The notes: generated from the letters alone by a model not told the origin. Shown: positions 1-8,542, counted from the first letter of the stretch. The stretch is 64,000 nt of DNA from Candidatus Zixiibacteriota bacterium (GCA_024280775.1 JAJRPM010000009.1:1-64000); one strand, 5' to 3'. Numbers and translations: made by a program.

Positions 1-1
1 C

Positions 2-313
2 TATTGTTCGTCTGAAACAGCTCTACAAGAGCGCATTTCGGCTAATAACACGCACACTACTCCCGATGCATTACACACAAAGGAATCCGGAAACAATCCA
101 GTGTACATAGCCCAGAAAATAGAACTTCTTCAACAAGCCCGAAGGCGGGCGCCCAGGCAAACAACGATAGAAGCAGGGTGCATATTCCATCACATAGTAC
201 CGACTCTAGATCCGCGAGCATGTATATCTCGTCACATCGGTAATAGCTTGCTATGGGAATGTGCTGACCTACGCATTAATCCGAATGACGCATATCATAG
301 GAGAGAACCATAG
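2..313 (+). CDS. Possible 3' end of a gene cut by the window edge, unknown product
   Basis: The frame is open from base 2 to the TAG at 311-313, about 103 codons without a stop, so it may be the tail of a gene entering from the left. No domain is recognised; the middle is rich in Arg and Gln. The last third reads through a degenerate copy of the palindrome seen at 721-744 and 827-850, which gives the peptide NSLLW. This resembles the read-through tail of the minus-strand gene at 786-1610. It could equally be a chance open frame. Confidence 0.22.
   Translation, partial: YCSSETALQERISANNTHTTPDALHTKESGNNPVYIAQKIELLQQARRRAPRQTTIEAGCIFHHIVPTLDPRACISRHIGNSLLWECADLRINPNDAYHRREP
240..257. repeat. 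Degenerate copy of the CCCACAGC palindrome
   Basis: The bases around TAGCTTGCTATGGG match the core of the two better copies at 727-744 and 827-844 with a few changes, mainly CCCAC to TAAT on the left arm. The right side (CTATGGGAATGT) still resembles CTGTGGGGATGT after the copy at 727-744. It appears to be an eroded member of the same family. Confidence 0.4.
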
Positions 314-362
314 AATAGGCAATTTTGCGGTAGGAAAGTGAAATGTGTGGATTGGACAAGAC

Positions 363-689
363 TTAGAGGCGATGGCGAGCTATAAACCGATATACGAAAT
401 CACGAAACCTTCGAGGCGCAATTCTTAGGACAATGACCAAACGATAAATTCCGCCCAAAAGCTCAAAAATTCTCAGAACCGCATCCGAGCCTTCCCAAAC
501 TTCGTCGTTATCAAGTAAAATCACGCTCCACTTTTGCGGGTCGGAATCAAGCTCAACCGGGCAGGTTGATTGTGTGTTTTGCAGTGGTGTGAATTCGAAT
601 ATCTCACGTTCATCACGCGCCCGAATCCAACCCACAAATCCGTTACACAGCCCGCAGGCATTGTCATAGAAAATTGTGGCCTGTTTCAT
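363..689 (-). CDS. DCC-family thiol-disulfide oxidoreductase-like protein (DUF393)
   Basis: A 108-residue protein with the DxxCxxC signature of the DCC/DUF393 family near the N-terminus (residues about 9-15, DNACGLC), predicted to be a small thioredoxin-like redox protein. A tryptophan-containing helix follows the motif, and the later SDAVLRIFELLGG stretch is typical of the family. The ATG at 689 directly precedes the first strand, so the start is comfortable. Length is close to the family norm of 110-140. The substrate is unknown. It stands alone between two repeat copies with no operon partner on this strand except, at a distance, the gene at 786-1610. Confidence 0.85.
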   Translation of the reverse strand: MKQATIFYDNACGLCNGFVGWIRARDEREIFEFTPLQNTQSTCPVELDSDPQKWSVILLDNDEVWEGSDAVLRIFELLGGIYRLVIVLRIAPRRFRDFVYRFIARHRL

Positions 690-720
690 TTATTTCCAAA
701 CAACAACAGTTCAGTAGGCG

Positions 721-744
721 GGGTCGCCCACAGCTTGCTGTGGG
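721..744. repeat. REP-like palindromic repeat, copy 1
   Basis: The core CCCACAGC-TT-GCTGTGGG is an 8-bp perfect inverted repeat with a 2-base centre, preceded by GGGTCG. The same 24-base unit occurs in inverted orientation at 827-850. It lies between the DCC gene and the next gene, as bacterial REP or short mobile palindromes do. Whether it acts as a transcription stop cannot be told, as no T-run follows. Confidence 0.7.
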
Positions 745-785
745 GATGTACAGATTTTAATTCCTTATAAGCAATACAAACGCGT

Positions 786-1610
786 TTACCCGCATATATC
801 CCAATGACTTGTTCTGAACAAACAAACCCACAGCAAGCTGTGGGCGACCCGACTAGTAGATTCCGAATTGTCCGTAGGGTCGATAGAACGAGTTAACTTG
901 GATTTCCCCATGCAAACTATGGCATTCGCGTTTTGGAGTCTGTTTGATTTAATCCATTGGTCAATTCTACTATCGATTTTGCTCTTAAGAACGTTACTAT
1001 TCCAATAAGTATCTTCTGGAACCTTGACAATGATTATCCTTGGCCCATCCCATAGTACCCTCGATTCCAATTTATCTTTTATCGACCTAATAAAAGATTC
1101 TGCCATTAATTCGTCTGATAATTCTCTCCTCATGTTTGCAGTTCTATGAGTACACTCCACGTAGACACACGGACCTTCTTCAAGAGGCATTATTAGTAAG
1201 TCAGCAGTTTTCCTACTTTCGCTGGAAAAAAGTAGATTTGTCTGGAGACCGTATCCCTTGAATCGTATGCCACTTGTCAGTTCGAATATCAGACCTCGTG
1301 CCATGTCAGTATTCTTGAGTCTCTTCAGGAAAGCATCTCTGCGTTCATCTCGGTCCCAGTCGTTTCGGAATTCCGAAACTGATTTCGCGATCGTACCTAG
1401 TTCAACTAGTTTCTGGTTCATGGTTATGGATTGCAAACTAGAGCCTTGCTTTTTCCACTCTTTATATGACTTAAAATAGGTGTGCCAAAAATTTCTCTTT
1501 TCGAAATTCACTTTGTCTGGACTCATTACATTCTTCCTGAATGTTGGGCCTAGTTCTGCCATGAAATTGTCAACTATTTCTTCAAAGTCGATGTCTCTTA
1601 CCGCAATCAT
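786..1610 (-). CDS. Hypothetical protein, possibly PD-(D/E)XK nuclease-like
   Basis: About 274 residues from ATG 1610; a longer frame opens at 1712 but a likely -10 box lies at 1668-1673, so 1610 is preferred. No family is firmly recognised. Residues roughly 100-160 carry a pattern compatible with a PD-(D/E)XK nuclease core: a helical Glu in LIFELTSG, then Asp in TADLLI, a strand, and Glu in VYVECTHR. The usual Lys would be replaced by Thr. The N-terminal part is helical and highly charged. The gene is more AT-rich than its neighbours and its last about 17 residues are encoded by an inserted palindrome and the bases beyond, so the natural C-terminus may be lost. It could be a lone restriction or DNA-repair enzyme, or something else. 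Confidence 0.5.
   Translation of the reverse strand: MIAVRDIDFEEIVDNFMAELGPTFRKNVMSPDKVNFEKRNFWHTYFKSYKEWKKQGSSLQSITMNQKLVELGTIAKSVSEFRNDWDRDERRDAFLKRLKNTDMARGLIFELTSGIRFKGYGLQTNLLFSSESRKTADLLIMPLEEGPCVYVECTHRTANMRRELSDELMAESFIRSIKDKLESRVLWDGPRIIIVKVPEDTYWNSNVLKSKIDSRIDQWIKSNRLQNANAIVCMGKSKLTRSIDPTDNSESTSRVAHSLLWVCLFRTSHWDICG
827..850. repeat. REP-like palindromic repeat, copy 2 (inverted)
   Basis: Reverse-complement copy of the unit at 721-744, identical over 24 bases, including the GGGTCG flank. It overlaps the 3' end of the minus-strand ORF at 786-1610 and encodes the last VAHSLLWV residues of that ORF, so the present C-terminus of that protein derives from the repeat. Confidence 0.7.
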
Positions 1611-1667
1611 TGGCAATCCTTTTCTAGCTGGCCGAGTGGCGTACCTCTCGGGTGGTCTACTCTTGCC

Positions 1668-1698
1668 ATTATAAGACGCGCGTTGAGAATATACACAA
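1668..1698 (-). promoter_or_regulatory. Probable promoter for the gene at 786-1610
   Basis: On the minus strand TTGTGT (1693-1698) is followed after 19 bases by a perfect TATAAT (1668-1673). Transcription would begin near 1660 and leave a leader of about 50 bases to the ATG at 1610. The spacer is longer than the usual 17. Confidence 0.4.
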
Positions 1699-1828
1699 CA
1701 AAACCACCACAATCCAACACCAAATTCACAACGCCCCCCTAATTGAGGGCTAAGCCTAACAAACTACAAAAATACTACAACATTCCTCCACCACACACCC
1801 ATATATGCCAAACGAACCCATTTTCACC

Positions 1829-3331
1829 CTACTTCAATTCCGCCGGCCGCATCTCCGCATCTACTTTTTTCCCAAAACGAACAACAATTTCAGGTATTGC
1901 ATCAATGTCAGACTCTTCAGTCCTGAAGTTTACTATGCAAGAGCGCAGGGCATACATTCCGCGGATTATTGCGTTGGAGACAAACAGTTCGCCGGAGCGT
2001 TGCAGGCGGGATAGTAATTCACTGTTCAGGTTATCCAGGTATTTTTCGCGTTCCGGGGTGTCACTTGCTAAGTCTTGTGGCACATAGCGGAAGGTGGTGA
2101 TACTCAAATGTTGACTAATAGCTTCCAGCTCGGGGCGCTCGTTCACTTTTTCAAACAAACGTTCTGCGAGCGCTATGTCATCTGAGAGCATCTCACGATA
2201 ACCGTCACTGCCAGCCTGTTGCAGCGCCAGCCATACCTTAAGCGCTTTGAAACCACGAGTGTTTTGCGGCCCAAAATCAACCAGCGATGTTAAAGGCTCG
2301 CCGTCAATGTCATCGAATTTGTAATAAGGTGGATGATAGCTAAATGTTTCGCTCATCAACTTTGCGTCACGCACCAAAGCGCAACCAGCCTCAATCGGCG
2401 AGTAAAGCCACTTGTGCGGGTCCATAGCAATCGAGTCCGCTTGAACAATCTCGCAAATCCCCTCAGGAGATTCCGGCAAAGCCGCCGCAAACGCCCCATA
2501 GGCGCCGTCAGCATGAAACCACAGGTCATACTTGCGGCATATCTCAGCAATCTCAGAAAGAGAGTCAACCACCCCGGCGCTAACCGAACCAGCCGTGCCG
2601 ACTACCATAAACGGCTTATCCCCCGCCTCGCCATCGGCGACAATTTGTTTCTCCAGCGCCGTCAAATCCATGCGCAGAGATTCATCGGTGGGTATCCAGC
2701 GAATCGACTCCGAACCCAGCCCGCACATATCAGCGGCCTTGTAAACCCAGGTATGCGTCTCGGCGGAAACATAAACTCGCAACTGACGAGCATCGGCGTG
2801 GCGCATTCCATACTTTTGAATATCCCAACCGGCCTTAGCCTTACGCCCCACAAGAAATCCGACAAAGTTAGCCATATTCCCGCCGCTGACCAAAACACCT
2901 CCGCACTCACTGTCATATCCTATTAACTCCGAAATCCAGCGAATCGTCTGCAACTCAATTTCAGTAGCCACCGGAGAAAGAGTCCAGCCCCCCACATTAG
3001 GATTAACCGCGGCGGCCAGCGCCTCGGCAAGAATCCCAATAGGCGCCGCCGATGAGGTGATATAGCCCAGGAACCTCGGATGACCATTGAAAAGCGAGTG
3101 GTCAAACAACTTCCGCGCCGTATCCGAAAGCAACTCCGCCGGAGACATCGAGGTTTTCCGCAGTGCAAGGCCAGAGCCAATCAGCTCACGGATTTCCGAG
3201 GGCGCCTCACCGGTAGTAACCGGCCGATTAGGCAATGACTCCAACAAGTCCGCGATAGTATCAATCAACTGATGTCCAGCAGTCCTAAACTCAACTGCGC
3301 TCATATCGACAGGGGCGTTTCGTTTTTTCAT
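1829..3331 (-). CDS. PLP-dependent aromatic-L-amino-acid/glutamate decarboxylase family
   Basis: A 500-residue group II PLP-dependent decarboxylase, cytoplasmic, releasing CO2 from an amino acid (aromatic amino acid, histidine or glutamate type). Seen: HPRFLGYI near residue 90, the SGGNMAN phosphate-binding region, HTWVYKAA with its cofactor-stacking region, HADGAYG with the PLP-ring Asp, and DPHKW with the Schiff-base Lys. Start chosen at ATG 3331 because a plausible promoter lies at 3386-3414, inside the longer frame that opens at 3466, and the family N-terminus (residues about 10-40, FRTAGHQLIDTIADLLES) begins just after. The monocistronic gene is divergent from the acyl-CoA cluster. The substrate cannot be assigned from sequence. 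Confidence 0.88.
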   Translation of the reverse strand: MKKRNAPVDMSAVEFRTAGHQLIDTIADLLESLPNRPVTTGEAPSEIRELIGSGLALRKTSMSPAELLSDTARKLFDHSLFNGHPRFLGYITSSAAPIGILAEALAAAVNPNVGGWTLSPVATEIELQTIRWISELIGYDSECGGVLVSGGNMANFVGFLVGRKAKAGWDIQKYGMRHADARQLRVYVSAETHTWVYKAADMCGLGSESIRWIPTDESLRMDLTALEKQIVADGEAGDKPFMVVGTAGSVSAGVVDSLSEIAEICRKYDLWFHADGAYGAFAAALPESPEGICEIVQADSIAMDPHKWLYSPIEAGCALVRDAKLMSETFSYHPPYYKFDDIDGEPLTSLVDFGPQNTRGFKALKVWLALQQAGSDGYREMLSDDIALAERLFEKVNERPELEAISQHLSITTFRYVPQDLASDTPEREKYLDNLNSELLSRLQRSGELFVSNAIIRGMYALRSCIVNFRTEESDIDAIPEIVVRFGKKVDAEMRPAELK

Positions 3332-3385
3332 ATATGGTATGCTCTCTAAGGGGTTGCTTTCGGAATTGAGGTTTGCATAGAGATA

Positions 3386-3414
3386 AGAATAGCATAGATA
3401 GTCTGCAGGAGCAA
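3386..3414 (-). promoter_or_regulatory. Probable promoter of the decarboxylase gene
   Basis: Minus strand TTGCTC (3409-3414), 17-base spacer, TATTCT (3386-3391). The expected transcript start near 3380 is about 50 bases before ATG 3331. Confidence 0.4.
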
Positions 3415-3513
3415 TTCCGGCATACCGTGAACATACGCCTAACACAGCCATCCTGAACAAAGCCACCCTAAATCGGTTCTAACAAAAGGAAGGAAACCCG
3501 CTTGAAGAGCCAA

Positions 3514-3534
3514 GCTCAAGCGTATATATTGAGC
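3514..3534. promoter_or_regulatory. Inverted repeat GCTCAA-N9-TTGAGC in divergent intergenic region
   Basis: A perfect 6-bp dyad (GCTCAA 3514-3519, TTGAGC 3529-3534) with a TA-rich centre sits between the divergent decarboxylase and acyl-CoA genes. Its size suits a dimeric repressor site for either gene, but a simple hairpin is equally possible. Confidence 0.3.
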
Positions 3535-3645
3535 CAGTCTTGAGCGAGGCGGCATTGATGGGTTTGATTCTTCACCTTGGCGAAGCCTCGAATAAGTAAT
3601 TTGGAAGCAAGTATAGTAGCATAAACCACGGATAAGGAGCGCTTG

Positions 3646-4428
3646 ATGGCTTTAGTAAATTATGAAGTGAAAGACGGAATCGCATGGTTGACTCTTTGTG
3701 ATCCGCCGGCAAACACTTATACCTATGAAATGCTCACCGAGCTTGATAAGGGTATTCTCGAAGCCCGGATGGACGAGAAGGCATACGTAATTGTGCTAAC
3801 CGGCGCCGGCGACAAATTTTTCTCCGCAGGCGCCAATATCAAAATGCTTACTTCGGTGACTCCCTATTTCAAATACTATTTCTGTTTGCATGCCAATGAA
3901 ACTCTGAATCGTTTAGAGCAAACTCCGAAACTGGTAATCGGCGCTATCAACGGACATTGTGTCGGCGGCGGTTTGGAAATCGCCATGGCCTGTGACATTC
4001 GCCTCGCCAAAAAAGACGGCGGCAAAATTGGTCTACCGGAAGTGACCCTCGGCGTTCTCCCGGGAACAGGCGGAACCCAGCGTCTTGCGCGTCTGATTGG
4101 CAAATCCAAGTCAATCGAATTGATGGCCACCGGCCGGACATTTGAATTTGATGAGGCTAAGGAATTGGGAATTGTCAATCATCTCTTCGAAGGTGACAAT
4201 TTCATAGAGCAAGTCACCGACTACGCCAAGCAGTTTGTTCCGCCAGGCAAAGCCTCCAAAGCTGTCGGTCGCATCAAGCGTTCGGTATGTTCGGGGCTCG
4301 AGATTCCGTTCGGTGAAGGGCTTTCATTGGAGCGCGAATTGCAACAGCAACTCTTTGACAGTCAGGACGCCAAAGAAGGTCTGAACGCCTATATCGAGAA
4401 AAGAACCGCTGTGTTCAAGGGCCTGTAA
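3646..4428 (+). CDS. Enoyl-CoA hydratase/isomerase family protein
   Basis: A 260-residue crotonase-fold enzyme that would act on an acyl-CoA thioester in the cytoplasm. The oxyanion-hole segments FFSAGANIKML (about residue 62) and INGHCVGGGLEIAMACD (about residues 100-116) are present, with a Glu in GLPEVTLGVLPGTGGTQRL in the position of a catalytic Glu of true enoyl-CoA hydratases. AAGGAG at 3634-3639 is 6 bases before ATG 3646, which rules against the TTG at 3643. It opens a cluster with an aldehyde dehydrogenase 25 bases downstream. Typical length for the family. The exact substrate is unknown. Confidence 0.92.
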   Translation: MALVNYEVKDGIAWLTLCDPPANTYTYEMLTELDKGILEARMDEKAYVIVLTGAGDKFFSAGANIKMLTSVTPYFKYYFCLHANETLNRLEQTPKLVIGAINGHCVGGGLEIAMACDIRLAKKDGGKIGLPEVTLGVLPGTGGTQRLARLIGKSKSIELMATGRTFEFDEAKELGIVNHLFEGDNFIEQVTDYAKQFVPPGKASKAVGRIKRSVCSGLEIPFGEGLSLERELQQQLFDSQDAKEGLNAYIEKRTAVFKGL

Positions 4429-4453
4429 CCGATATTTCGAATAAGAAATCACT

Positions 4454-5950
4454 ATGACTGCAATCACAGCAACTGACACTAAGATCAAAGAGTTAGTCAA
4501 ACCCGGGCGCTTGCTAATCAATGGCGAATGGGTAGACGCTAGCTCCTCTGCGACACTCGAAACCATAAACCCCGCCACCGGAGAAGTGATAACCACTTTC
4601 GCCGAGGCCGGGGCCGACGATGTAGACAAAGCCGTCGCATCGGCGCGCACTGCTTTCGAGGGTAAGTGGAGCGCCATACCTGCCGCCCGGCGCGGTATGT
4701 ATCTGGCCAAGTTGGCGGATTTGATAATCGAAAATGGCGAGCGTTTGGCGCTGCTAGAAACTAGTGACAATGGCAAACCATATTTCGAATCCAGCAAGAT
4801 AGATATTCCCTTTGCGGCTAATGTCTTTCGCTACTTTTCCGGTTGGGCTGATAAACTATCAGGTCAAACAATTCCATCGCGCTCGGATGCGTTCATGTTC
4901 ACCAGACGTGAGCCACTGGGCGTAGTTGCGCAGATTATCCCCTGGAATTTACCACTGGTAATGTGCGCCTGGAAACTGGCTCCTGCTCTAGCGGCAGGTA
5001 ACACTGTAGTTCTCAAACCCGCAGAGCAAACTCCCCTGACCGCATTAGCGCTAGGTGAGCTAATCGCCGAAGCCGGTTTTCCGCCGGGAGTGGTGAATAT
5101 CCTCACCGGACGGGGCGAAGTAACCGGTGCGGCGCTGGTTAAGCACAAGGGCATCGACAAGATTTCATTCACCGGCTCTGTACCGGTTGGAAAAGAAATC
5201 ATGAAAAGCGCCGCAGATAACCTAACCAAGCTGACTCTTGAACTTGGCGGAAAATCACCAAACATCATCTTCGCCGATGCCAATATGAAAGCCGCCTTGC
5301 GCGGGGCTATCAATGGAATTTTCTACGGTAAAGGCGAATTATGTTGCGCCGGGTCGCGCTTGTTAGTGCAACGTGAGTGTTATGACACTGTTGTCACAGC
5401 TCTGCAGGAACAAGTAGCCAAATTGCAAGTTGGTGATCCGTTTGATAAGAAGACCCGCATCGGGGCATTGATTTCCAAAGAACAAATGAACCGCGTGTTA
5501 GAGTATGTCGAAATCGGCAAGAAAGAAGGAGCCAAGCTGGTAGCCGGTGGCGAACGTGTTACATTCGACAATGAATTCGCCAATGGCTGTTTTGTGGCCC
5601 CGACTATTTTTGCAGATGTAGATAACAGCATGCGCATAGCGCAGGAAGAAATCTTTGGTCCGGCATTGGCTGTGATTCCATTTGATAGCGAAGAAGAAGC
5701 GCTGTCAATTGCCAATGACTCTAGCTTTGGACTAGCGGCTGCTATCTGGACAAGTGACATCAAACGCGCACATAGACTAGCGGCCGGACTCAAAGCCGGA
5801 ACAGTTTGGGTGAACACAGTCAACATGTTTGATGCGTCATTGCCCTTCGGAGGTTTCAAAAACTCCGGTTTCGGTCGTGACTTGGGCGAGGATGCGCTCG
5901 ATGGTTATCTTCAAACAAAATCTGTGTGGGTGGACTTAACCGCGGATTGA
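4454..5950 (+). CDS. NAD(P)-dependent aldehyde dehydrogenase
   Basis: A 498-residue ALDH-superfamily enzyme oxidising an aldehyde to the acid. The cofactor-binding PWNLPL (about residue 163) and FTGSVPVGKEI (about 239) are intact, as are the general base Glu263 in LELGGK and the nucleophile Cys297 in ELCCAGSR. The late motif EEIFGPALAVIPF and the SLPFGGFKNSGFGRDLG tail are typical of betaine/retinal-type ALDHs. Its position between an enoyl-CoA hydratase and a thiolase suggests an aldehyde intermediate, or an aldehyde-yielding substrate, of the same pathway. The substrate is not predictable. Confidence 0.95.
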   Translation: MTAITATDTKIKELVKPGRLLINGEWVDASSSATLETINPATGEVITTFAEAGADDVDKAVASARTAFEGKWSAIPAARRGMYLAKLADLIIENGERLALLETSDNGKPYFESSKIDIPFAANVFRYFSGWADKLSGQTIPSRSDAFMFTRREPLGVVAQIIPWNLPLVMCAWKLAPALAAGNTVVLKPAEQTPLTALALGELIAEAGFPPGVVNILTGRGEVTGAALVKHKGIDKISFTGSVPVGKEIMKSAADNLTKLTLELGGKSPNIIFADANMKAALRGAINGIFYGKGELCCAGSRLLVQRECYDTVVTALQEQVAKLQVGDPFDKKTRIGALISKEQMNRVLEYVEIGKKEGAKLVAGGERVTFDNEFANGCFVAPTIFADVDNSMRIAQEEIFGPALAVIPFDSEEEALSIANDSSFGLAAAIWTSDIKRAHRLAAGLKAGTVWVNTVNMFDASLPFGGFKNSGFGRDLGEDALDGYLQTKSVWVDLTAD

Positions 5951-5955
5951 TTACT

Positions 5956-6456
5956 ATGAAATCTCGGAAAACGATTCGAGCTCTGTTGATGGTGATGGTT
6001 GCTTTGCCAGCGCTTGTGTTGCAATCTTGCGCTGGTGGAGGAATTGGCAAAGTCATCCCTGCCGAAGCAAGACAAACAGCCAAGACCTGGCGCATTCTGC
6101 CGCGTTATGACTATCGGGGCAGCAGTTTCGACAAAGGACGTGTCACTGCCTCAAATCGCTCGCTAGTAGATGCCATAAAGGCTGAGTTAGTAGAGGATGT
6201 TACCTTCTACTACAATGATACGCCAACTGCAGATATTACTGTTACATTAGATGAAAGACAAGAAAGCATAGGCTTTGGTCAAGTGGGTGGATTGAACAAA
6301 CGCAAGACTGTCTATTATATTGAGTTTTTCGATCGCGACGGTGAGCGATTGGGTGGTTACTATGATAGAAATCAACAGTATATACGCACTAACAATGATC
6401 CGGCCTTAGTTCGCCAACTGGCAGAGACAATTCTCGTGGCTTTGAATGGTGAATAA
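5956..6456 (+). CDS. Predicted lipoprotein, unknown function
   Basis: A 166-residue protein beginning at ATG 5956, five bases after the ALDH stop. The N-terminus has Lys/Arg, a hydrophobic stretch and a lipobox LQSC, so it is a likely lipoprotein anchored in the inner or outer membrane. The mature part has alternating beta-type strands, including DITVTLDERQESIGFG and KTVYYIEFFDRDGERLGGYY, a pattern seen in small outer-membrane lipoproteins that adopt a sandwich fold. No family is recognised. It is odd to find it inside a cluster of soluble acyl-CoA enzymes; co-transcription is inferred from close spacing only. Confidence 0.75.
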   Translation: MKSRKTIRALLMVMVALPALVLQSCAGGGIGKVIPAEARQTAKTWRILPRYDYRGSSFDKGRVTASNRSLVDAIKAELVEDVTFYYNDTPTADITVTLDERQESIGFGQVGGLNKRKTVYYIEFFDRDGERLGGYYDRNQQYIRTNNDPALVRQLAETILVALNGE

Positions 6457-6532
6457 GCAACGCTCTTTTTTGTGGCCGACCAAGTCTTAAAATTACCATC
6501 AAAGCTTTTGACCATATTCGACGAGAATCCTC

Positions 6533-7726
6533 ATGAAAAACATTACTCGAAAAGTGTACCTGGCAGGCAGCGCCCGCACACCAATTGGGAAATTCGGTGG
6601 CGGACTAAAGTCATTGAGTGTCGCCGATCTCGGTACAGCTACCGCCGAGGCGTCACTGACACGCGCCGGTGTAGCGCCCGAAGCAATAGAAGAAACCTTT
6701 TTCGGTTGTGGCAGGCAGGCTGGCGCCGGTCCCAATGTGGCGCGCCAAATCGCATACCGTTGCAAAGTACCTCTCGACCAAGCCGCCACCACAATCAACC
6801 TGGCCTGCGCATCGAGTCTACACACTATCATATCCGCCGCAAGAGCAATTCGCACCGGTGACATTGATTGCGCACTGGTAGGTGGCGCTGAATCAATGAG
6901 CAATGTTCCTCACATGATTCTCGGCGCTCGCTGGGGGATTCCTCTGGGTCAATCCAAACTTGTCGACGGAATGTACTACGACGGTTTCCATTGTCGGTTG
7001 TGCGATATGCTAATGGGGGCCACCGCAGATAAGTTAGCGCAAGTCAAATCAATTACACGCGAACAACAAGACCAGTACGCTCTTGAATCACAACTAAAAG
7101 CCGAGAGCGCCCAGAAAGACGGACTCTTCAAGCAAGAAATCACACCAGTGACTATTTCATCACGCAGAGGTGACAAAGTAATAGACACAGACGAGCATTT
7201 GCGTCATGGGTCTACTCTCGAAGGACTGGCGAAACTGCGACCGGTTTTCGGCGCCGATGGTACAGTGACCGCCGGCAACGCCTGCGGAATTACCGATGGC
7301 GCATCATCAATGATCATCTTAAGCGAAGACAAAGTTAATGAGCTTGGAATCACACCAGAAGCGGAACTAGTAGGCTATGCCCAATCCGGGGTTGAGCCGG
7401 ATTTGATGGGACTCGGTCCGGTTCCCGCGACCAAAGCGCTCTTGCAACAAGTAGAGATGTCACTCGATGATATTGACTTGGTGGAAATAAATGAGGCCTT
7501 CGCCGGGCAGGTGCTCGCTTGTCTGACAGAATTGCCAGTTGATGAAAGTCGTCTCAATGTTCACGGCGGCGCTATAGCTCTAGGGCATCCGATTGGCGCC
7601 ACCGGAGCTAGAATCGTCACTACCCTTTTGCATGCGCTAAAAGAGCGCAAGCAAGAGTTAGGACTAGCAACGCTATGTGTCTCAGGTGGTCAGGGTTCGG
7701 CGCTACTCTTTCGCCGTGTGTCATAA
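6533..7726 (+). CDS. Thiolase (acetyl-CoA acyltransferase)
   Basis: A 397-residue thiolase. The nucleophile Cys92 lies in NLACASSL, the His352 pair in ALGHPIGATGA, and the second Cys382 in LCVSGGQG, so the enzyme should be active in cleaving a 3-ketoacyl-CoA or condensing two acetyl-CoA. The length fits degradative and biosynthetic thiolases, which sequence alone does not separate. It lies between the lipoprotein and the CoA-transferase beta subunit. In this genome it could also cleave acetoacetyl-CoA formed by the tyrosine pathway at 32.4-39.9 kb, which has acetoacetyl-CoA synthetase but no thiolase of its own. Confidence 0.95.
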   Translation: MKNITRKVYLAGSARTPIGKFGGGLKSLSVADLGTATAEASLTRAGVAPEAIEETFFGCGRQAGAGPNVARQIAYRCKVPLDQAATTINLACASSLHTIISAARAIRTGDIDCALVGGAESMSNVPHMILGARWGIPLGQSKLVDGMYYDGFHCRLCDMLMGATADKLAQVKSITREQQDQYALESQLKAESAQKDGLFKQEITPVTISSRRGDKVIDTDEHLRHGSTLEGLAKLRPVFGADGTVTAGNACGITDGASSMIILSEDKVNELGITPEAELVGYAQSGVEPDLMGLGPVPATKALLQQVEMSLDDIDLVEINEAFAGQVLACLTELPVDESRLNVHGGAIALGHPIGATGARIVTTLLHALKERKQELGLATLCVSGGQGSALLFRRVS

Positions 7727-7807
7727 GTAGGGTACAGGGGAATTCCAATCGCACAATCCGATACAATATCTAATACATCAACAGCGGAGTACACACTAGC
7801 GGAGTTG

Positions 7808-8542
7808 ATGGTTGTCACTGCCGCTCGTGAAATCAAAGACGGTGAAGTCGTCTATGTAGGTATGCGTTTGCCCCTGTTGGCATTCTTGATGGCCAAAAAT
7901 CTGCATGCGCCGTCAGCGGTGGGCTTCTATGAAAACGGTTTGATACGTGAGACTCCGTCATCTGAGTTGCTCTTCACTATGGGAGACCCGCCAAATATCC
8001 TCGGAGCCACACAAGCCGGCGATATGCTCAATGTGATGGGCATGCTTCAAAGCGGACGTGTAGACATTGGGTTTCTTGGCGCAGGTGAAGTTGACAAATT
8101 CGGCAACCTGAATTCCACTGCGGTGCATAAAGTCGATGGTTCAATAGTGCGTCTTCCGGGTTCCGGCGGCGCATCAGATATTGCCTCGCTCGCCAAACGC
8201 ACAGTGATGTTAGTTGAGCACAGCAAACGTCGTCTGCCAGAGCGTGTTTCTTATGTGACATCACCCGGATATGGGGACGGCGGTGACTGGCGTCAGCAAG
8301 TGGGTTTGATTCGCGGTGGCCCGAGTTGTTTGATTACAACTATGGGTGTCTTTCGTTTCGATAACAAAGATAACTCAGCGCGTCTTGAGAGCATTCATCC
8401 GAGTGTCGATAGCTCTGTCATCAAGAGTGAAACCGGTTGGGAAATCGTTAGCGATGATTCTACGAGATCTACGCAAGAGCCGTCAAAAGAAGAACTCGCT
8501 CTGATTCGCAAAATTGACCCCAAACGTTTTTGGACAGCATAA
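7808..8542 (+). CDS. CoA-transferase subunit B (glutaconate CoA-transferase type)
   Basis: Beta subunit of a class I CoA-transferase that moves CoA between acids. The YENG motif holds the Glu in the place of the catalytic Glu of the glutaconate enzyme, and VDKFGNLNST and the LPGSGGASDIA glycine loop are typical. The start is a puzzle. The conserved N-terminus of the family (aromatic-T-x-x-E-L then the VTAAREIKDG helix) is encoded from about 7787, before any ATG; the frame is open back to 7727. A good Shine-Dalgarno AGGGG (7736-7740) stands before ATT 7742 and ATC 7748, so translation may begin on a rare non-AUG codon. The annotated ATG 7808 is only the first canonical start. Partner subunit A is at 9357. 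Confidence 0.85.
   Translation: MVVTAAREIKDGEVVYVGMRLPLLAFLMAKNLHAPSAVGFYENGLIRETPSSELLFTMGDPPNILGATQAGDMLNVMGMLQSGRVDIGFLGAGEVDKFGNLNSTAVHKVDGSIVRLPGSGGASDIASLAKRTVMLVEHSKRRLPERVSYVTSPGYGDGGDWRQQVGLIRGGPSCLITTMGVFRFDNKDNSARLESIHPSVDSSVIKSETGWEIVSDDSTRSTQEPSKEELALIRKIDPKRFWTA

Noticed and set aside
2333-2926. Open frame of 197 codons opposite the decarboxylase gene, with a VAHSIL string resembling the repeat-derived VAHSLLW
   Set aside because: The similarity is a coincidence in the antisense reading of a conserved decarboxylase region; no palindrome is present at the DNA level.
7805-7807. TTG 7805 as start of the CoA-transferase beta subunit
   Set aside because: It has no proper ribosome site spacing and still removes the conserved N-terminal residues.
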